Assembly (NCBI GenBank): GCA_027946555.1
Contig: JAPEVC010000060.1
Span: 100,744-164,743 of the forward strand
Direction: 5' to 3'
DNA length: 64,000 nucleotides
From: Gnomoniopsis sp. IMI 355080
Lineage: Eukaryota; Ascomycota; Sordariomycetes; Diaporthales; Gnomoniaceae
Notes under the pieces: model-generated
What the model was told of the DNA's origin: nothing
The model's database searches: none
The model's input: the letters and a program-made list of their open reading frames with translations, nothing else
In this document: piece after piece, positions 11,012-22,252 of the stretch
Numbering within the stretch: the stretch's first letter is position 1
Layout: every line of letters starts with the position of its first letter
Translations under genes and position numbers: made by a program

Positions 11012-12201
11012 TTAGGAACAGACACTGACATGCCTCAAATAGTAAGAGTGCGCCGTCCAGTCCGTGCTGATGACTCCAGCGCTGTTACAGCTTGCATTGT
11101 AAATCCCCGTACAGACAACCACCTCATCCCCAGTGTAGAGCGTTGTTGTCGCCGATCCGGTAGAGAGCCAGTACTCCATATCTGTGTGGTAGTATCCAAA
11201 ATCATGGCTGGGCAGGCGAGGTACAGGATCATCGATGTGTGTCATGCGATACTCATTGCCAGATTGTGCAGAAACAAATTCGGCGAAAGCCTCGTTGCCT
11301 ACCCGGGGCGAACCGAAGGTGTAGATCTCGCAAGTACCACCATAGTCATCTCGCCAGCTGTTACAAGACGATTGAGTCAGTCATCTACTAGCCCGACTAG
11401 AAGCTACGGAACGAAAGAATTCCTCGTGTGCTGTCTCCCGGGGGGTGAGGAGAGTTGGCAACGGGATTTACCAGGCTCGCTGGATGGGGCTTCGACTTAC
11501 TATGCACAACCCAGAGTGGCGAGTGCGGCACCCAGGGAATGACCAGTGAATGTCACGCTATAGGAAGGGTACTCGGCAGCCAAAGCCTGGACAGATGTCA
11601 TGACTGTGTCTGCCATTGCGTCCCAAGCACCATGGAAACCGCTGTGGACTTTGCATCCGTCACACAGCGCGATTGATTCTAGCAGGATATCAACACTGCA
11701 GAACACACATTGTCAGCATATACTTCCACGAACGTTTCTATCTCGCTCAAGTGCACGTACTCCAGGATATAGTCCGCAAGCAGGCTTGTAACCGTGCCGG
11801 AAAATGAAACCACAATCGCCACATTGACGTCGTCCCGGATGACAACACCGCCAGTGGATTCCCAGTCGCCGTCGAGGGTGGCGGCAATCACAGCCCCGTT
11901 GGTTACGAGGTCCGCGCAGACATCGTCTTCGCAGGACACTACATCACCAACAGTGCCGTCTTTGTTACAGTACCCTGCGGCGGCATACTGAGACATCCAT
12001 TCAAACAAGTTCAGCAACGTGCTGGTGATGGATCGAGTATCGAGGCTGGTATCGACGCCGCTGTGGATCATCCGGGAGGCCGTGAAGGCCGTGGCCAGGG
12101 CTATTGCACTGTCAGTGAGTCAAATCCTATTGCTCTAACAAGCGAGGCCAGGCTCTGAGATATGACAAGAGGAACTGTTACCTACGGGAAGAAAGCTTCA
12201 T
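11012..12201 (-). CDS. Secreted class-3 lipase (fungal lipase/feruloyl-esterase-like)
   Basis: Four exons on the minus strand: 12201-12182, 12108-11761, 11695-11501, 11357-11012; 302 residues. Introns are 73, 65 and 143 bases with GTAACA, GTACGT and GTAAGT donors. The very short first exon encodes MKLSSR, and the splice completes a signal peptide (MKLSSRSAIALATAFTA). Class-3 lipase features follow in order: the VAIVVSFSGT oxyanion-region strand, GCKVHSGF, the nucleophile elbow GHSLG (Ser176), YTFGSPRVGN, the catalytic Asp in HIDDPVPRLP (about D231) and the catalytic His in YYHTDMEYW (about H245). All three catalytic residues are present. The family cleaves triacylglycerols or feruloyl esters outside the cell; which substrate is open. 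Several Cys residues suggest disulfides. Its start lies next to a 3.5 kb gene-poor stretch, which holds its promoter. Confidence 0.9.
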
Positions 12202-15200
12202 CTTGAACAGCAAAGACAGGGACAAACAAGGCTGAAGGCTTGGCCTAACCAACAGTTTGGAATCCAGAGCCAAGACTGTCGTCTATTCAAAGAAGTCCAC
12301 ACAAGTGACAAAAGAAAGGATCTGGGACGATCTTTAAGTGACAGCCTGGGGGAGCCTGCCCATCAGGGACGATGATCGACCGGGGAAGACCTAGACGTAC
12401 ATTTCCATGGCTTGTCGTATTCTAGCTTTGACAAGCTTTGACATGGTTCATTATCAGCACCTGGACGAATCGGCACGCCTCGGAGCATCTCACACAGACG
12501 CGCTGTACTGTACTTACGTAGGAACGCATGCAGCTGTTCAAGGGTGGGACAAGGCCCAAGCGAGGAACTATCCACATCGCAATCGGATATCCCGGCGGCC
12601 ATATATCATCAATTCCATTTATCTTCCGAGCTCCTCCTGGCTCTGATCGGGCAGTACCGAAATATCTCCACGTAAATGTCAAGAGCCTAGAAAGGACGCA
12701 CACATGCACAAACCTAGACGTCTTGCCATGTGTGCTAGGTGCTCAGAATACCCACGCATACCCTCTTGCCGCTTGCTGTGCCACTTTCACAAGGAAAACT
12801 GCGGCAAACTAATATATTGGGCCTACGCTCGAGTCGTGCCCATTGTTTCGCACAGCCATAAAGGTTGCAATCTGCCTCTTCCTCCTGCAGCCTTCCCACC
12901 CAGGCCACCCAAAACATTGAAACAATGATCTCGGGAACGATCCTTTTTAGTGACATCGCTTCGTATGTGGAGCCAAGGCTACTGCAAGGTACGCGAACCG
13001 GGGCTCCACACTGGATCCACCCTTGCATGGGCTTCCAGTGCTTAACGTGGTGATGACTCCGGTGACAAGTCACAGCGCGGCTCAGTTGGCGCCTCCGAGA
13101 TTGGCTCGTGCGTTTGTTAGTACCAACTTAGAATGACTTTGCGTGGGCTGGGAGATGTTTAAGGGTGCTCGAGCATGATTCCAAGAGGAAGAAAGAATCC
13201 TGTTCGGGCAGGAGGTGATGCAGTCCGTTCAATGCCATTTCTTTGGAGAAGGGGAAGACCCGGATTGCCATGACTCGGAGAATAGGGAGATTCCAGCCGG
13301 AACAGGAAAATTGCCGAAGGGCACTGTTACATAGCACTATATAGCAATTGGATACAGAATACCATCATCATGATGAATGTCACAAGCCTTTTCAATTCAT
13401 GTGAAATCAGCAGCCTGGACTACAGGGCCCAGGGCGCTTCCATTGTGTTGGTGCAGCCAGGCTTAGAATCTCAATATCGTTGACGGGCATCGTCTTTTGT
13501 GCTAACAAGTCACCTCATGACGTGATTTTAGAGTTGTTATAATTAGATATGTCAGAAGCAAATACGTATTAAAACAGCTTGGTCATGTCGAAAGCGTAGC
13601 CAGGTTGCCGATGGCGATGACCTGTCTTGTCAGCTCTGAGCATATATGGCGCCTGCCGTAGTGCCTAAGTAGACACATACTTGATATACCAGCACCTCGC
13701 TTCAATCGCCGCTCTGGTGTCCGGACGCAAGAAGCTGCCCACCAGCTCCGTGACTCACATGTGGTCGCTGTACACCTAAGCACATGTTGTGGGAACGATC
13801 CTCGCTCGTCACTCTGTCGGCAGGGCCCACATTCCTAGAGGATCATATGGAACCACCCGTGGCCCTCGCTTTCAGGCAAAGCGCGCAGAGATAGTAACAG
13901 TCCCGGGACTGTCCTCTGCGCGCGTTTGATTGAGGCTGCCCACATAATTGCTCAAGCTTCATTTTCATCTTCTCACTCCTGGAATCTATCTGCTCCTTGT
14001 AATATTCCGACCCCTTTGACATGCTTTGGGCACTCCATTCGCAGTGGTCACACGCGCATTGGCAATTGTAGAGCACCGCCCGCGGACCAACACAAGTCTT
14101 GATAAGGATGCTGAACCCTCCCCCTACCGCCTTTTGAAGGCCCCCTGTTGACCACCAAAGCCATCACGAGGACGTCAGCAGCCATCGTGTCTCCCAAAAT
14201 GTGCTTTTGTTTCTCCTCGTTTTTCCTTTCTCTTTTTTTTTTCTTTCTATATTCACGAAGAAGAAGCAATATACATTGCCGAACTGGACGCGGGCGTACA
14301 TAATGGCCCACTCCGGTGCTTATATATAGACATGACCTTCCACCGCGTCCAACATGTTGCGGTAAGGTTGAGGGAAGAGTATACGGAATATATCAGTCTT
14401 CTGCGGAGGTCCTCCGGCCGACACGAAGTCGGTGTCCGACTTTTAGTGGGCACCCACAGCTCGAGACTCTTACATTCAGCGTCCTCCTCCTCCTCCTCCC
14501 TTCACTGATATTGCCCATTATTCGTGCTGGAGAACAATTTTATATTTTTGTATTGACAAGGCACACCGCCTCCGAGCTCCCTTGGGATTACTGGGTCAAT
14601 CAGATCCCGGGCTCCGACATCCTGGGCAAGCAGCGATGAACATCATGATAGCCACAGAGCTTGCTCAGGAAGACAAAATCCTTCAGCGTACCTAGATATC
14701 AACATAGTTTCGTAAGGTTGCCGGAGAAACTTCGAATGCTCATCTCGTGGTAGACTGTAGTAACAAAGGCAGGAAGTGGCACCAGCCTGTCATGGCATGC
14801 CGTAATACTGCTGGCTCGCTTGTCTCAGGAGCTGGCGTTTGTTGGTGACATTTCCTTTGTAAAAATTTGATTATTAGATCTATATGTTAGAATCTACAAA
14901 CTTGGTGTCTGGTGTTGTGGGTCATGCTGAGCGGTTCCGGGTTGACTGCCAACAGCTTGGCCATCGATGAACAAATCAGGAGGCAGTGTAGCTAGTGAAC
15001 TTAGCACAACTTCACTGGCTTAGACCATTTTGCGCACTAGGCCCCTGGATATACCAGCCCAGAATCCTGGACAACCCAATGAATATCAACCGTGATTATA
15101 AAGTGGCAATTCGGAGAGGTCTGCCGTAAATTCACAAGAATCGTCTAGAAACGAGTCAATAACAGCATTGCGCCAGGCCGGGGTCATTTACCATGCTCAA

Positions 15201-15720
15201 AGTAGTGGAGACAATGAAGAGGGACATAAGGTTCACGCACAGCTCTGAGTACTCAAAGTGATATGCCTTCGATGCTATTAATTGTGCAAATTCCATTTAA
15301 ACTGCTCCTCGCATTGTGGTCTGGGTAGGAGGCGGTTCATAACACAATTCCGGCACCGATAGAGAGCCCTGGATGATATACAGGTTGCGATTATTTTCAC
15401 CCTATGCGAGAATACTGCGTTGATGCCATCCAAAAAAGTGTCCCATTGATTCTGTATGAAATCTTAGAGTCTGAGAGGATAGCTACATGATACAGCGCCA
15501 TTCAGACACTATGAACAACGAAGTATGGTGTCTCGTCCACGACCCACCTGACGCCCCAAACAACCACTCGACAATCGTCTCTTCACCTCAACTGCCAGAC
15601 GAAGTTCCAGTGCTTCAGCAACAATAGGTAAGAAATGACTAGGAACGGGGTAGATAGCGTTGGGGCGTTCACATAGATTTTGCCCAGTCCCGGGCGGCGC
15701 TAGCTCTTCGAGACGATCCC
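12202..15720. other. Gene-poor region with one candidate Cys-rich exon
   Basis: 3.5 kb without a confident gene. 14640-15720 has no ORF of note. A polypyrimidine run lies at about 14218-14250. A minus-strand reading frame at 13843 to about 14145 looks coding-like (see the separate entry). The lipase promoter occupies the left end. Confidence 0.4.
13843..14145 (-). other. Candidate small Cys-rich coding exon, unassigned
   Basis: On the minus strand a frame runs from a possible AG acceptor near 14145 to the stop codon at 13843. It contains CQCACDHCEW, a charged helix-like stretch (SRSEKMKMKLEQL) and CYYLCALCLKA, an arrangement of paired cysteines that could bind zinc. No convincing start codon or upstream exon was found; the frame's only listed start is GTG. 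It may be the last exon of a small gene, a decayed gene or chance. No function is proposed. Confidence 0.2.
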
Positions 15721-17115
15721 CTACTCGATTGCCTGTGGCCTCTTGACATCTTTGACAAAGTACTTCGCAGGATGGATCTCCATGATGAGGTCAAGAGACT
15801 CGAAGTTCACGAGTGCCATTCCAATTCTCTCGTAGGCACCTCCACAAGTGTACTCCAACAGAGCCACTTCATCAGAGATGTCGTTGGGAGGCCCAAGCAG
15901 GCTATGCTCCTCGGCTAGATTGCCTGCGAGATCCCTGACGACAGAGTTGCGACTAACAGTGCCGAGGGCAAAGTCTCGGAGGAAGGAGGCAGGGGCATGT
16001 TTCAAGAGCTTCTTTGCGCTGGGCTTGGGCATGTACCGTGGGTTGGCGACAAAGTCGAGCAAGAGTTCACGGAGGGGTTTAGCTGTGTCATCAAGGTCGG
16101 TGCGTCCCTTGGAACTCCAAAGCATCTTGATGGAGGCGCTGATGTGTTTGAGGCATTCTTCTTTCGAGTCGACTCTGAAGATTCGTAGCTTGTCCACAAC
16201 ATTGGTGAGGGCATGATTCTGCAAAGCCGGAGCGCGGAGGTAATCGGCCAAGAACCACAGCTCGAAGAGACCCGGCAGTGTCAAATTGCACTCGTTATGC
16301 ATGTTGCAGTGTCTGGAACCGTTCGCAGGTTTGATGCTGCCGCTGTAAATCCATTTAAGGAAGAAGCCGAAAACATTGTCCGAGACATCAGGTAGATTGA
16401 GCAGCTTAGTCTCGGCCTCGCGAAAGCTGCCCATGAGAGCGGCACGGAAGTAGTCGCATTTATCGACGAGGACATCGATGTGTAGTAGAAAGTTCTTGCC
16501 ACTGGGGATGACGATGCTGACCAAGCCTTGGGGTGCCCTATTGTGGTTCGCGGTGTCAGCACGTCCGGAGGGATGGTCATCTGCAAAACGAGATAGCAAA
16601 GGAGCGGCTTACTGGAAGAGATCAAGCACCTCTTGGGCCTCCTTGGCGATCTTGTCTGTGTTGTTCTCAACCTCCTTCCCCTTCTCTTGCGGCTGATCAT
16701 TCTCAGGACTCGTTGTGTTTGCGGTGTTTTCGGTGTTTTCGGAAGAGATCTCATTCGCCGCCACGATCACGGAGGAGCTTGCAAACGAACCGCTGTCTCC
16801 ACTGGATGAGATGTTGTAGGCAGTCTGTTCCTGGAAAGCCGACCCACAAGGTTTGGAAGAGTCAAGAATAGCCTTGCGGTCATTCAGAGCACCGACATGG
16901 GCATCCGCAGCGACCTGATCGTGGGCAGCGAACAAAGAGGGCTCGGTCGTGGACGGAGAAGAAGCGGTGGCTTGTTGCAAGGCATCTTTGGTGCCTTCTT
17001 CCTTTCCAATCTTGACATCAACCCCAGTGACTTTGCTCATCTCAACTTTGGTGGGTTCGCTCTTCTTCGCAAACTTGAGGGTGGAGGGCGCATTATTCGG
17101 ATTTTCCTCGACCAT
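15721..17115 (-). CDS. BTB/POZ domain protein
   Basis: Two exons on the minus strand: 17115-16613 and 16537-15721; 439 residues. The intron is 75 bases, with donor GTAAGC, a CTGAC branch and acceptor TAG; the splice joins DLFQ to APQGLVSIVI. Residues 1-165 are low in complexity and rich in Ser, Glu and Thr. From about 170 a BTB fold can be recognised: a VSIVIPSGKNFLLH strand-turn, then CDYFRAALMGSFREAE, LPDVSDNVFGFFLKWIYSG and an AxxLxxxxLAD-like helix (FELWFLADYLRAPALQ). In fungi such proteins often serve as cullin-3 adaptors or self-association scaffolds. No Kelch, MATH or zinc-finger domain follows, so targets are unknown. The first ATG of the exon is used. Confidence 0.82.
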
Positions 17116-17922
17116 CGTGTTGTCGACTTGGATAGAAGAAATTCGGGAGGCGGATCTTCAGGAGATGGTGGCGCCACAATGATGTTGAGTTGATCGGAGA
17201 GATTATAGGGACAATTTGACAGTGATGCAAAGTTGGAGGAAGACGTGATGGAATGAAAGTAGACAAAGGCCCGTAACAAACAATCTGGACCTGTCTGCAG
17301 CTGCCTACTTACCTAGGTGCCTAGGTAGGTATGTAGGTACCTAAGGTACCTAAGTAGCTTAGGAATCAGCACGTTTCCAGTGTCACCAACTGCTACGATG
17401 CCTGGAATCCAGGCACCTGCAGCTGGAGCAGAGTGCCTGAAAGAAAAGTGATAAGGGGAGCCCACCAAAGGAAAACGATACCCTCACCGTGCCTTGCCCA
17501 CATTCTTTCATACCTAACAACTTTCTGCAGAATGTTTATGAAATGACTCGTTTATTTTCATTATTCAAAATACCCAGGTGCGCTGTTTGCCTCTTGCTAT
17601 TATCCCGCGATTTGAACATGTAATCCCAACGCCACTATACACTGAACAGCCCAGACATGAGTTGAGAGTTCGTTCCTTTGTCATTCCAATTTCTCATCCC
17701 CCGTCAGAAGTTGATCGGTCTTTGAATACCTAATGTTGTCCACAACACCATTGTCCACCGATGCAACAGAGACATACCCAACAATTACCCACCACCCCCG
17801 CCCTCATCCAAATCATTATCTTTTGTTAGATTCATGTTAATCCAACGTCGTTTTCCACCCGAAGCAATACAAACATGAATCAGAAGTTCATTCTTCCGTC
17901 ATTCTCCAATTCTCATCTCCTT
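17116..17922. other. Intergenic with ACCTAGGT-rich patch
   Basis: 807 bases between the BTB gene start and the end of the next minus-strand gene. At 17303-17365 there is a dense patch of CCTAGGTA/GGTACCTA words, including ACCTAGGT at 17311-17318. Nothing else was seen. Confidence 0.5.
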
Positions 17923-18876
17923 TTAGTACTTGTTCGGGAGCGCGCCGATCTCGCTAGCGACCCAGTGGCCCGGTTGGCGATGGACGTAGACTCGCCGACA
18001 CATGTAGGTATGACATCTGTCCCCAGTCTTGAAGTCCTTCCTGCAGACCTCGAAACCGATCTTCGGGTAGACCTTTTCGAGAAGGACTTGCGTCACACGT
18101 TCAAAGTAGTCGTACTCGTCCTCACCATTCAGTTTGGGCCACATGTTGCGGTTCTCCTCGGTGTCGATGAATCCTGGCTCCAAAACCCAGCAGACAGGGC
18201 CGGTGATGGGGCAGAAATCGGCAAGGTGCACATGGGGGACGATCCTATACAAAAGATCCATCATAGGTGAGAGAAGTTTCTTGCCTGCAAAGGCCTCCTC
18301 TGTCACGATTTTGGATATGTAACAGAGGGTGTCAGTCTCCCGGGGACCGGCTTGTTGTTTGCTGTCAGGCCTATTTGGAGAGCCATCAACGCCGTACAGG
18401 GCCCGAACAGCCCAAACATGCTCTTTATCAGGCGCTGAGGACCTGTAGGGCTCCTGTCTGAGAGAGCAGTGGTGCCACTCCCCGAGCCATTGAGAGAGCA
18501 TCCTCTTGTCGTCTGAGAACCTGAACGTTTTGCTAGGTTTTCCTGAGAAGATCGAAAAGTTCACTGTCGAGACCAATTGAGACTGCCCGGCGCCATCTAC
18601 TATACCAAGGTACGTTTTGGCCTCGCAAACTAGCCTAGTCTTGAAATTCTTGTCCTGGGAAACCTGGAGTGCCATGTGCAGAGCGCTATCAACGAAACTG
18701 GGCTCCTGGTCCTTACCCTGTGTGTTGTAGCGGAACCTTGGGCCCCCCATCGCAATCATTGGGGCTCTGCGCGTTGCGCCGGCTTCCTGATTAGAACTGG
18801 AGGGTTGAGAGGTATCGGCGACCCTGTCCTGGTAGGGTACGGACCTGGCTCCTGAGTGTGAAGAAACTTGAGCCAT
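17923..18876 (-). CDS. Fungal protein of unknown function (317 residues)
   Basis: Single exon, ATG at 18876. Residues 1-45 are polar and Ser/Gln-rich. The middle region (about 60-130) alternates charged and hydrophobic segments. The C-terminal half reads like an ordered alpha/beta domain: EEAFAGKKLLSPMMDLLYRI, ADFCPITGPVCWVLEPGFID, DYFERVTQVLLEKVYPKIGF and then YMCRRVYVHRQPGHW. The order 'small-G-K, long helix, hydrophobic strand, helix, GF' faintly recalls GNAT acetyltransferase-like folds, but no acetyl-CoA loop is clear, so I leave the function open. There is no signal peptide or membrane helix. Codon use looks like the neighbours. Confidence 0.65.
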   Translation of the reverse strand: MAQVSSHSGARSVPYQDRVADTSQPSSSNQEAGATRRAPMIAMGGPRFRYNTQGKDQEPSFVDSALHMALQVSQDKNFKTRLVCEAKTYLGIVDGAGQSQLVSTVNFSIFSGKPSKTFRFSDDKRMLSQWLGEWHHCSLRQEPYRSSAPDKEHVWAVRALYGVDGSPNRPDSKQQAGPRETDTLCYISKIVTEEAFAGKKLLSPMMDLLYRIVPHVHLADFCPITGPVCWVLEPGFIDTEENRNMWPKLNGEDEYDYFERVTQVLLEKVYPKIGFEVCRKDFKTGDRCHTYMCRRVYVHRQPGHWVASEIGALPNKY

Positions 18877-20561
18877 GACTACCTACACCTGGTCAGATAC
18901 AAAGCATACTCGGTGGTGCTAGAGGATCGGAACGGAGTTTTTGTTCGTAAAGCACCTTGGAATTTTGTGTGTTCCGTCTGTGCTGGATCTTACGTGTGGT
19001 ACTTGTGGTTGTAGTCGGCGACGCCAACGATGTGATTGAGATCCAAGAGACTGACAACGAAGTATGGTTATATGTGTATACGTGTATCGAGCTGGAGAGC
19101 GTTCAGTGAGGTATCAAGGTATGATACCTCTTCACTTTATGGTAACAGTGAAGAGAGAGTCTCATAATATCTTGAAAATTGGCGAAGTGAACGGATGAGA
19201 GATGAACAGTGGGATTTTCCAACGCGAAGGAATTGGGGACGCATATTTAGCTCCTCGCCAGATCAAGTCACGTTTTCTAGCTTTCGATATATCCCTCAGC
19301 GCGGGCTCTGGACCATAGGCTGCCCAAGGCTTCGAGTGACATGATGATGATGCTGAAATGGCGATGGACTTGGGGGGAGGGGGGGCGCTCTGCCTAGACA
19401 GGCGCTGGACGTTTCCTAGAGGCCCCATGTTTCTAAAATGAGGCTGGGGCGCTGGCCGGAATTACTGTCAACACCAGCTTCGTCTGCTAACTAACTTGAA
19501 TCTGCGCGCTTGTATACAGTAGTGAGTGTCGACTAATTTGCCACCAATTCTCCAATTACACTCTTCTTCTGTCAAAAAGGTAGAAAGCCCTGCTCACAGT
19601 GGGCCCGATCCAAAGCGCGACTGGCAGTTTGGGTGCCGGAACATGTCGAGGTAAGTACGCAGTTGTGCGTTGACTGTCTTCGGCGAGTCTCCCGTGCCTT
19701 CGTTGGCGTTCAATGGCACAGATTCTGTAGCTGAGGCTCAACCTTGGTGACCACCAGTAGAGGTTCTGCTAAGATGGATGAATGTCATGCATGGAGAACT
19801 CAGGTCTATAGAGATCTTAGATAGGCCCGCTTCCAATAAGTAAATGGCCTTTCGGCTGACTGCAGTGACCTCTCCTGGAAGAAAACCCTCCAATGCCACC
19901 GGCTAGATCAATGAATCGCAATAGATCCCAACAATCTGCAAGCTACGTCCATCATCGCCGTAGGTGCTCGAGGAGATCCTCGACTACCTATTACAATAAA
20001 GCACCTCACGAGGCCACATAAATTGATGCACATATCACTCCCATCCGCAGGACTGGAGTTTCTTCATGTGCAAGAATCCGGGCGCCTAAAAGCTCACCGG
20101 ATGCACTACAAGGGTCAGAATGCTCTACATGCCTAGGTACTTGCCTTAACTGCCGGAGGGACTGGGTACCTATGTAGGTACTTAGGGACGTCTTGCGGTA
20201 CCTGCGTACATAAGGCTAATGTGGTCTCAATTGTGGACAACATAGGTACCCAAGGTATCTTACAGTGACTTATTGAGCGCACAGGTAATTCTGGGCTTGT
20301 ACAGTGTAGTGTGGAATTGTGTGTGCATCTTAGTGCGGTAGTGTCGATGGAAGACAGGCCACAGTCCGCAGGGATGCCCGGGCCTGCAACATTTTTCCAA
20401 GACGGTCGGACAAGAGACGGGGCAGGTACCGGCTACTCATATGATAGCCAAGTCACATCTCTAGCCGCACGGCAGTTGAGGACAAATCCGAGCACGCGCG
20501 ATTTGACGAGCAGGCACATGTGACCCTGGAGCCTCAGACCGGGCTTCTTCGGAGGCACGCT

Positions 20562-20930
20562 CTACTGCAACACTGTGTCCGGACCGAGAACTCTACGCTT
20601 CCAATATTGCGTTCCCAGACCAAGAAATGGAAGTCCGTTTTTCGACTTGTATCGATACTCCCGATACCCATGAGGATCCTTCTCGTAGACCGAAACCAGG
20701 AACTTGAGGTCCCAGCTCCAGGTTCGTTGGCTTGGTTCGAGCAGAGCCCTTGAAAACAGTTTGGAATGCATGCCTCTTGAGACAGGTCTTTGTAGACGAT
20801 ACCATGGGTTCAATCCGTCCCATCCACGGCCAGGATTTGAGTATCCGCTTCTGTGGTTCTTACCGCAAACATATCTTTCAAGGCATGGGCGAGGGCGACT
20901 GTGATAAAATATTAGTATGCAGCTTTATTA
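20562..20930 (-). other. Coding-like fragment, possible gene relic
   Basis: The minus-strand frame ending at stop 20562 encodes a fragment with features of real protein: GYSNPGRGWDGLNPWYRLQR, WSWDLKFLVSVYEKDPHGYR and SKNGLPFLGLGTQYWKRR. No ATG, signal or clean splice site allows a gene model, and the family is not recognised. It could be the last exon of a decayed gene. Confidence 0.2.
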
Positions 20931-21635
20931 TTGATGAATAATGTTGAAGAGGTTGGGGAGTCTCAGACTATACAACCCAATTTTACGACCGACACGACGC
21001 GCATCGTGAAGGTGTGACCGCTCTCAGTTCGTGACTGAATTCCATCCTTCCAGCGTCCTGTATCGTGCAAATCCATTGCCTGGCGAGTCTCTTTCAATCC
21101 AAACCCGGACAATTGCTAGGCCCCTTCAGCGTCCCGATCTGCTCATGGTTGATGATTTTGACTAACAAGCGGTAGCTCTATTTTGTGTGGGCATTGGGCC
21201 AGGGCACCCCATAGAATATCGACTCATCCATGGCGACATCAGCGACGTGACTAGGCGCACAGGGCACATTTAGGCTCTGCGGAAGCCGCGCACGCTAAAT
21301 CAGAGTGCTGTGTGCATCAAGCCAGCATCTTTTTTTGATCCAGAGTTGTTCGTCTGCTCCAATGGTGTCGAATAGGGTTGTGAGCTTCGTGTGTCATGAT
21401 ATTTTCTTCTTGATTAAATCATGGAATGAAGTCTTTCATCACCGTTGTCTTACGCAGAGCCTCATGCCCAAGTGCTTTTCCCCATCAAGTCTGCTAAACT
21501 TTAAATTTGGGAGGGTCTGGACTTGAATTCATTTCTTCTCTAATTTACCTAGGTACATTTTTGACAAGGCAGCCGCATATTGGCAGCAGGATCGCCAAGA
21601 AATCACCGGGTGACAGAGGCGAACGAAAAACAGCC

Positions 21636-21859
21636 TATATATCTTGACCAAATTTGAAGAATCGAGTCTGATGGTGGACGAATTGCCGCTGTAAATGGGC
21701 ACCGGGGCCTGCACTCTTCCATGAGTTGCGGTCGAGTCCCTCTGTAAGCATCGGGTTGCTCAGGGCGTAGAATTCCAAAAACTGCGATAGAATGTGAGGT
21801 TTAGAGTAGGAAACTCTCTCGAATTTGGGGTAGAGGCGCTTCCAGTTGCCAAGTCCCAT
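21636..21859 (-). other. Coding-like fragment, possible gene relic
   Basis: From ATG 21859 the minus-strand frame reads MGLGNWKRLYPKFERVSYSK, then a helix-like stretch ending FFKFGQDI at a stop codon, 74 residues in all. The composition is protein-like but no family is recognised. It lies about 700 bases upstream (minus sense) of the 20562-20930 fragment, so both might stem from one decayed gene. Confidence 0.2.
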
Positions 21860-21986
21860 CAAGAAGAATCAATTGCAAGTCACTAAAGTAGTCCTTGAGG
21901 TCTCCTACTAGCAACAGCTAGCCAGGCATGTGAATGACTGCCTAAAACAAGAAGGGCGTGGTGCCACCCGTGGACATTGGCACTCT

Positions 21987-22015
21987 GGCTAGGGCTGGCT
22001 AGGGCTGGCTAGGGC
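21987..22015. repeat. 10-base tandem repeat, about 3 copies
   Basis: GGCTAGGGCT is repeated almost three times in tandem about 240 bases upstream of the SQR start codon. It is a short minisatellite and is not telomeric sequence. Confidence 0.85.
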
Positions 22016-22252
22016 GGCATGTCCGCATGTGAACTGTACAAAGGGTCCAGGACCTTAACGCTCGCTTAACGTGGATTAGTCATCATAAATCCACCCAGCT
22101 CGATCACGCAATCGAAAGCCGAACTTTTGCTGAGTCAGTCCTCATTTTTCATGCTTCAGTATGTCTGTATTCACTCAGTGCCTACAAAAGTCTCATCTTT
22201 GACAAGCATCACTATACCACATTCCTTATTTCTAACCTCCCCGCTATCCATC

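Larger units (their letters stand above)
18877..22252. other. Gene-poor region, 3.4 kb, with coding-like relics and short repeats
   Basis: No complete gene is supported. Two minus-strand frames look coding-like but lack starts or splice sites (see separate entries). ACCTAGGT occurs at 21547-21554, and CCTAGGTA/GTACCTA words cluster at 20130-20260. A 10-base tandem repeat (GGCTAGGGCT, about three copies) lies at 21987-22015. The SQR promoter is at the right end. Confidence 0.45.

Noticed and set aside
12202..15720. CRISPR, insertion sequence or transposase
   Set aside because: No repeat-spacer array, terminal inverted repeats or transposase motifs were seen here or elsewhere in the window, and the genome is eukaryotic.
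20806..20830. tRNA T-arm-like GGGTTCAATCC
   Set aside because: No acceptor, D or anticodon arm can be drawn around it.
21987..22015. TAGGG-containing repeat as telomere-like sequence
   Set aside because: The unit is GGCTAGGGCT with three copies only, not TTAGGG.
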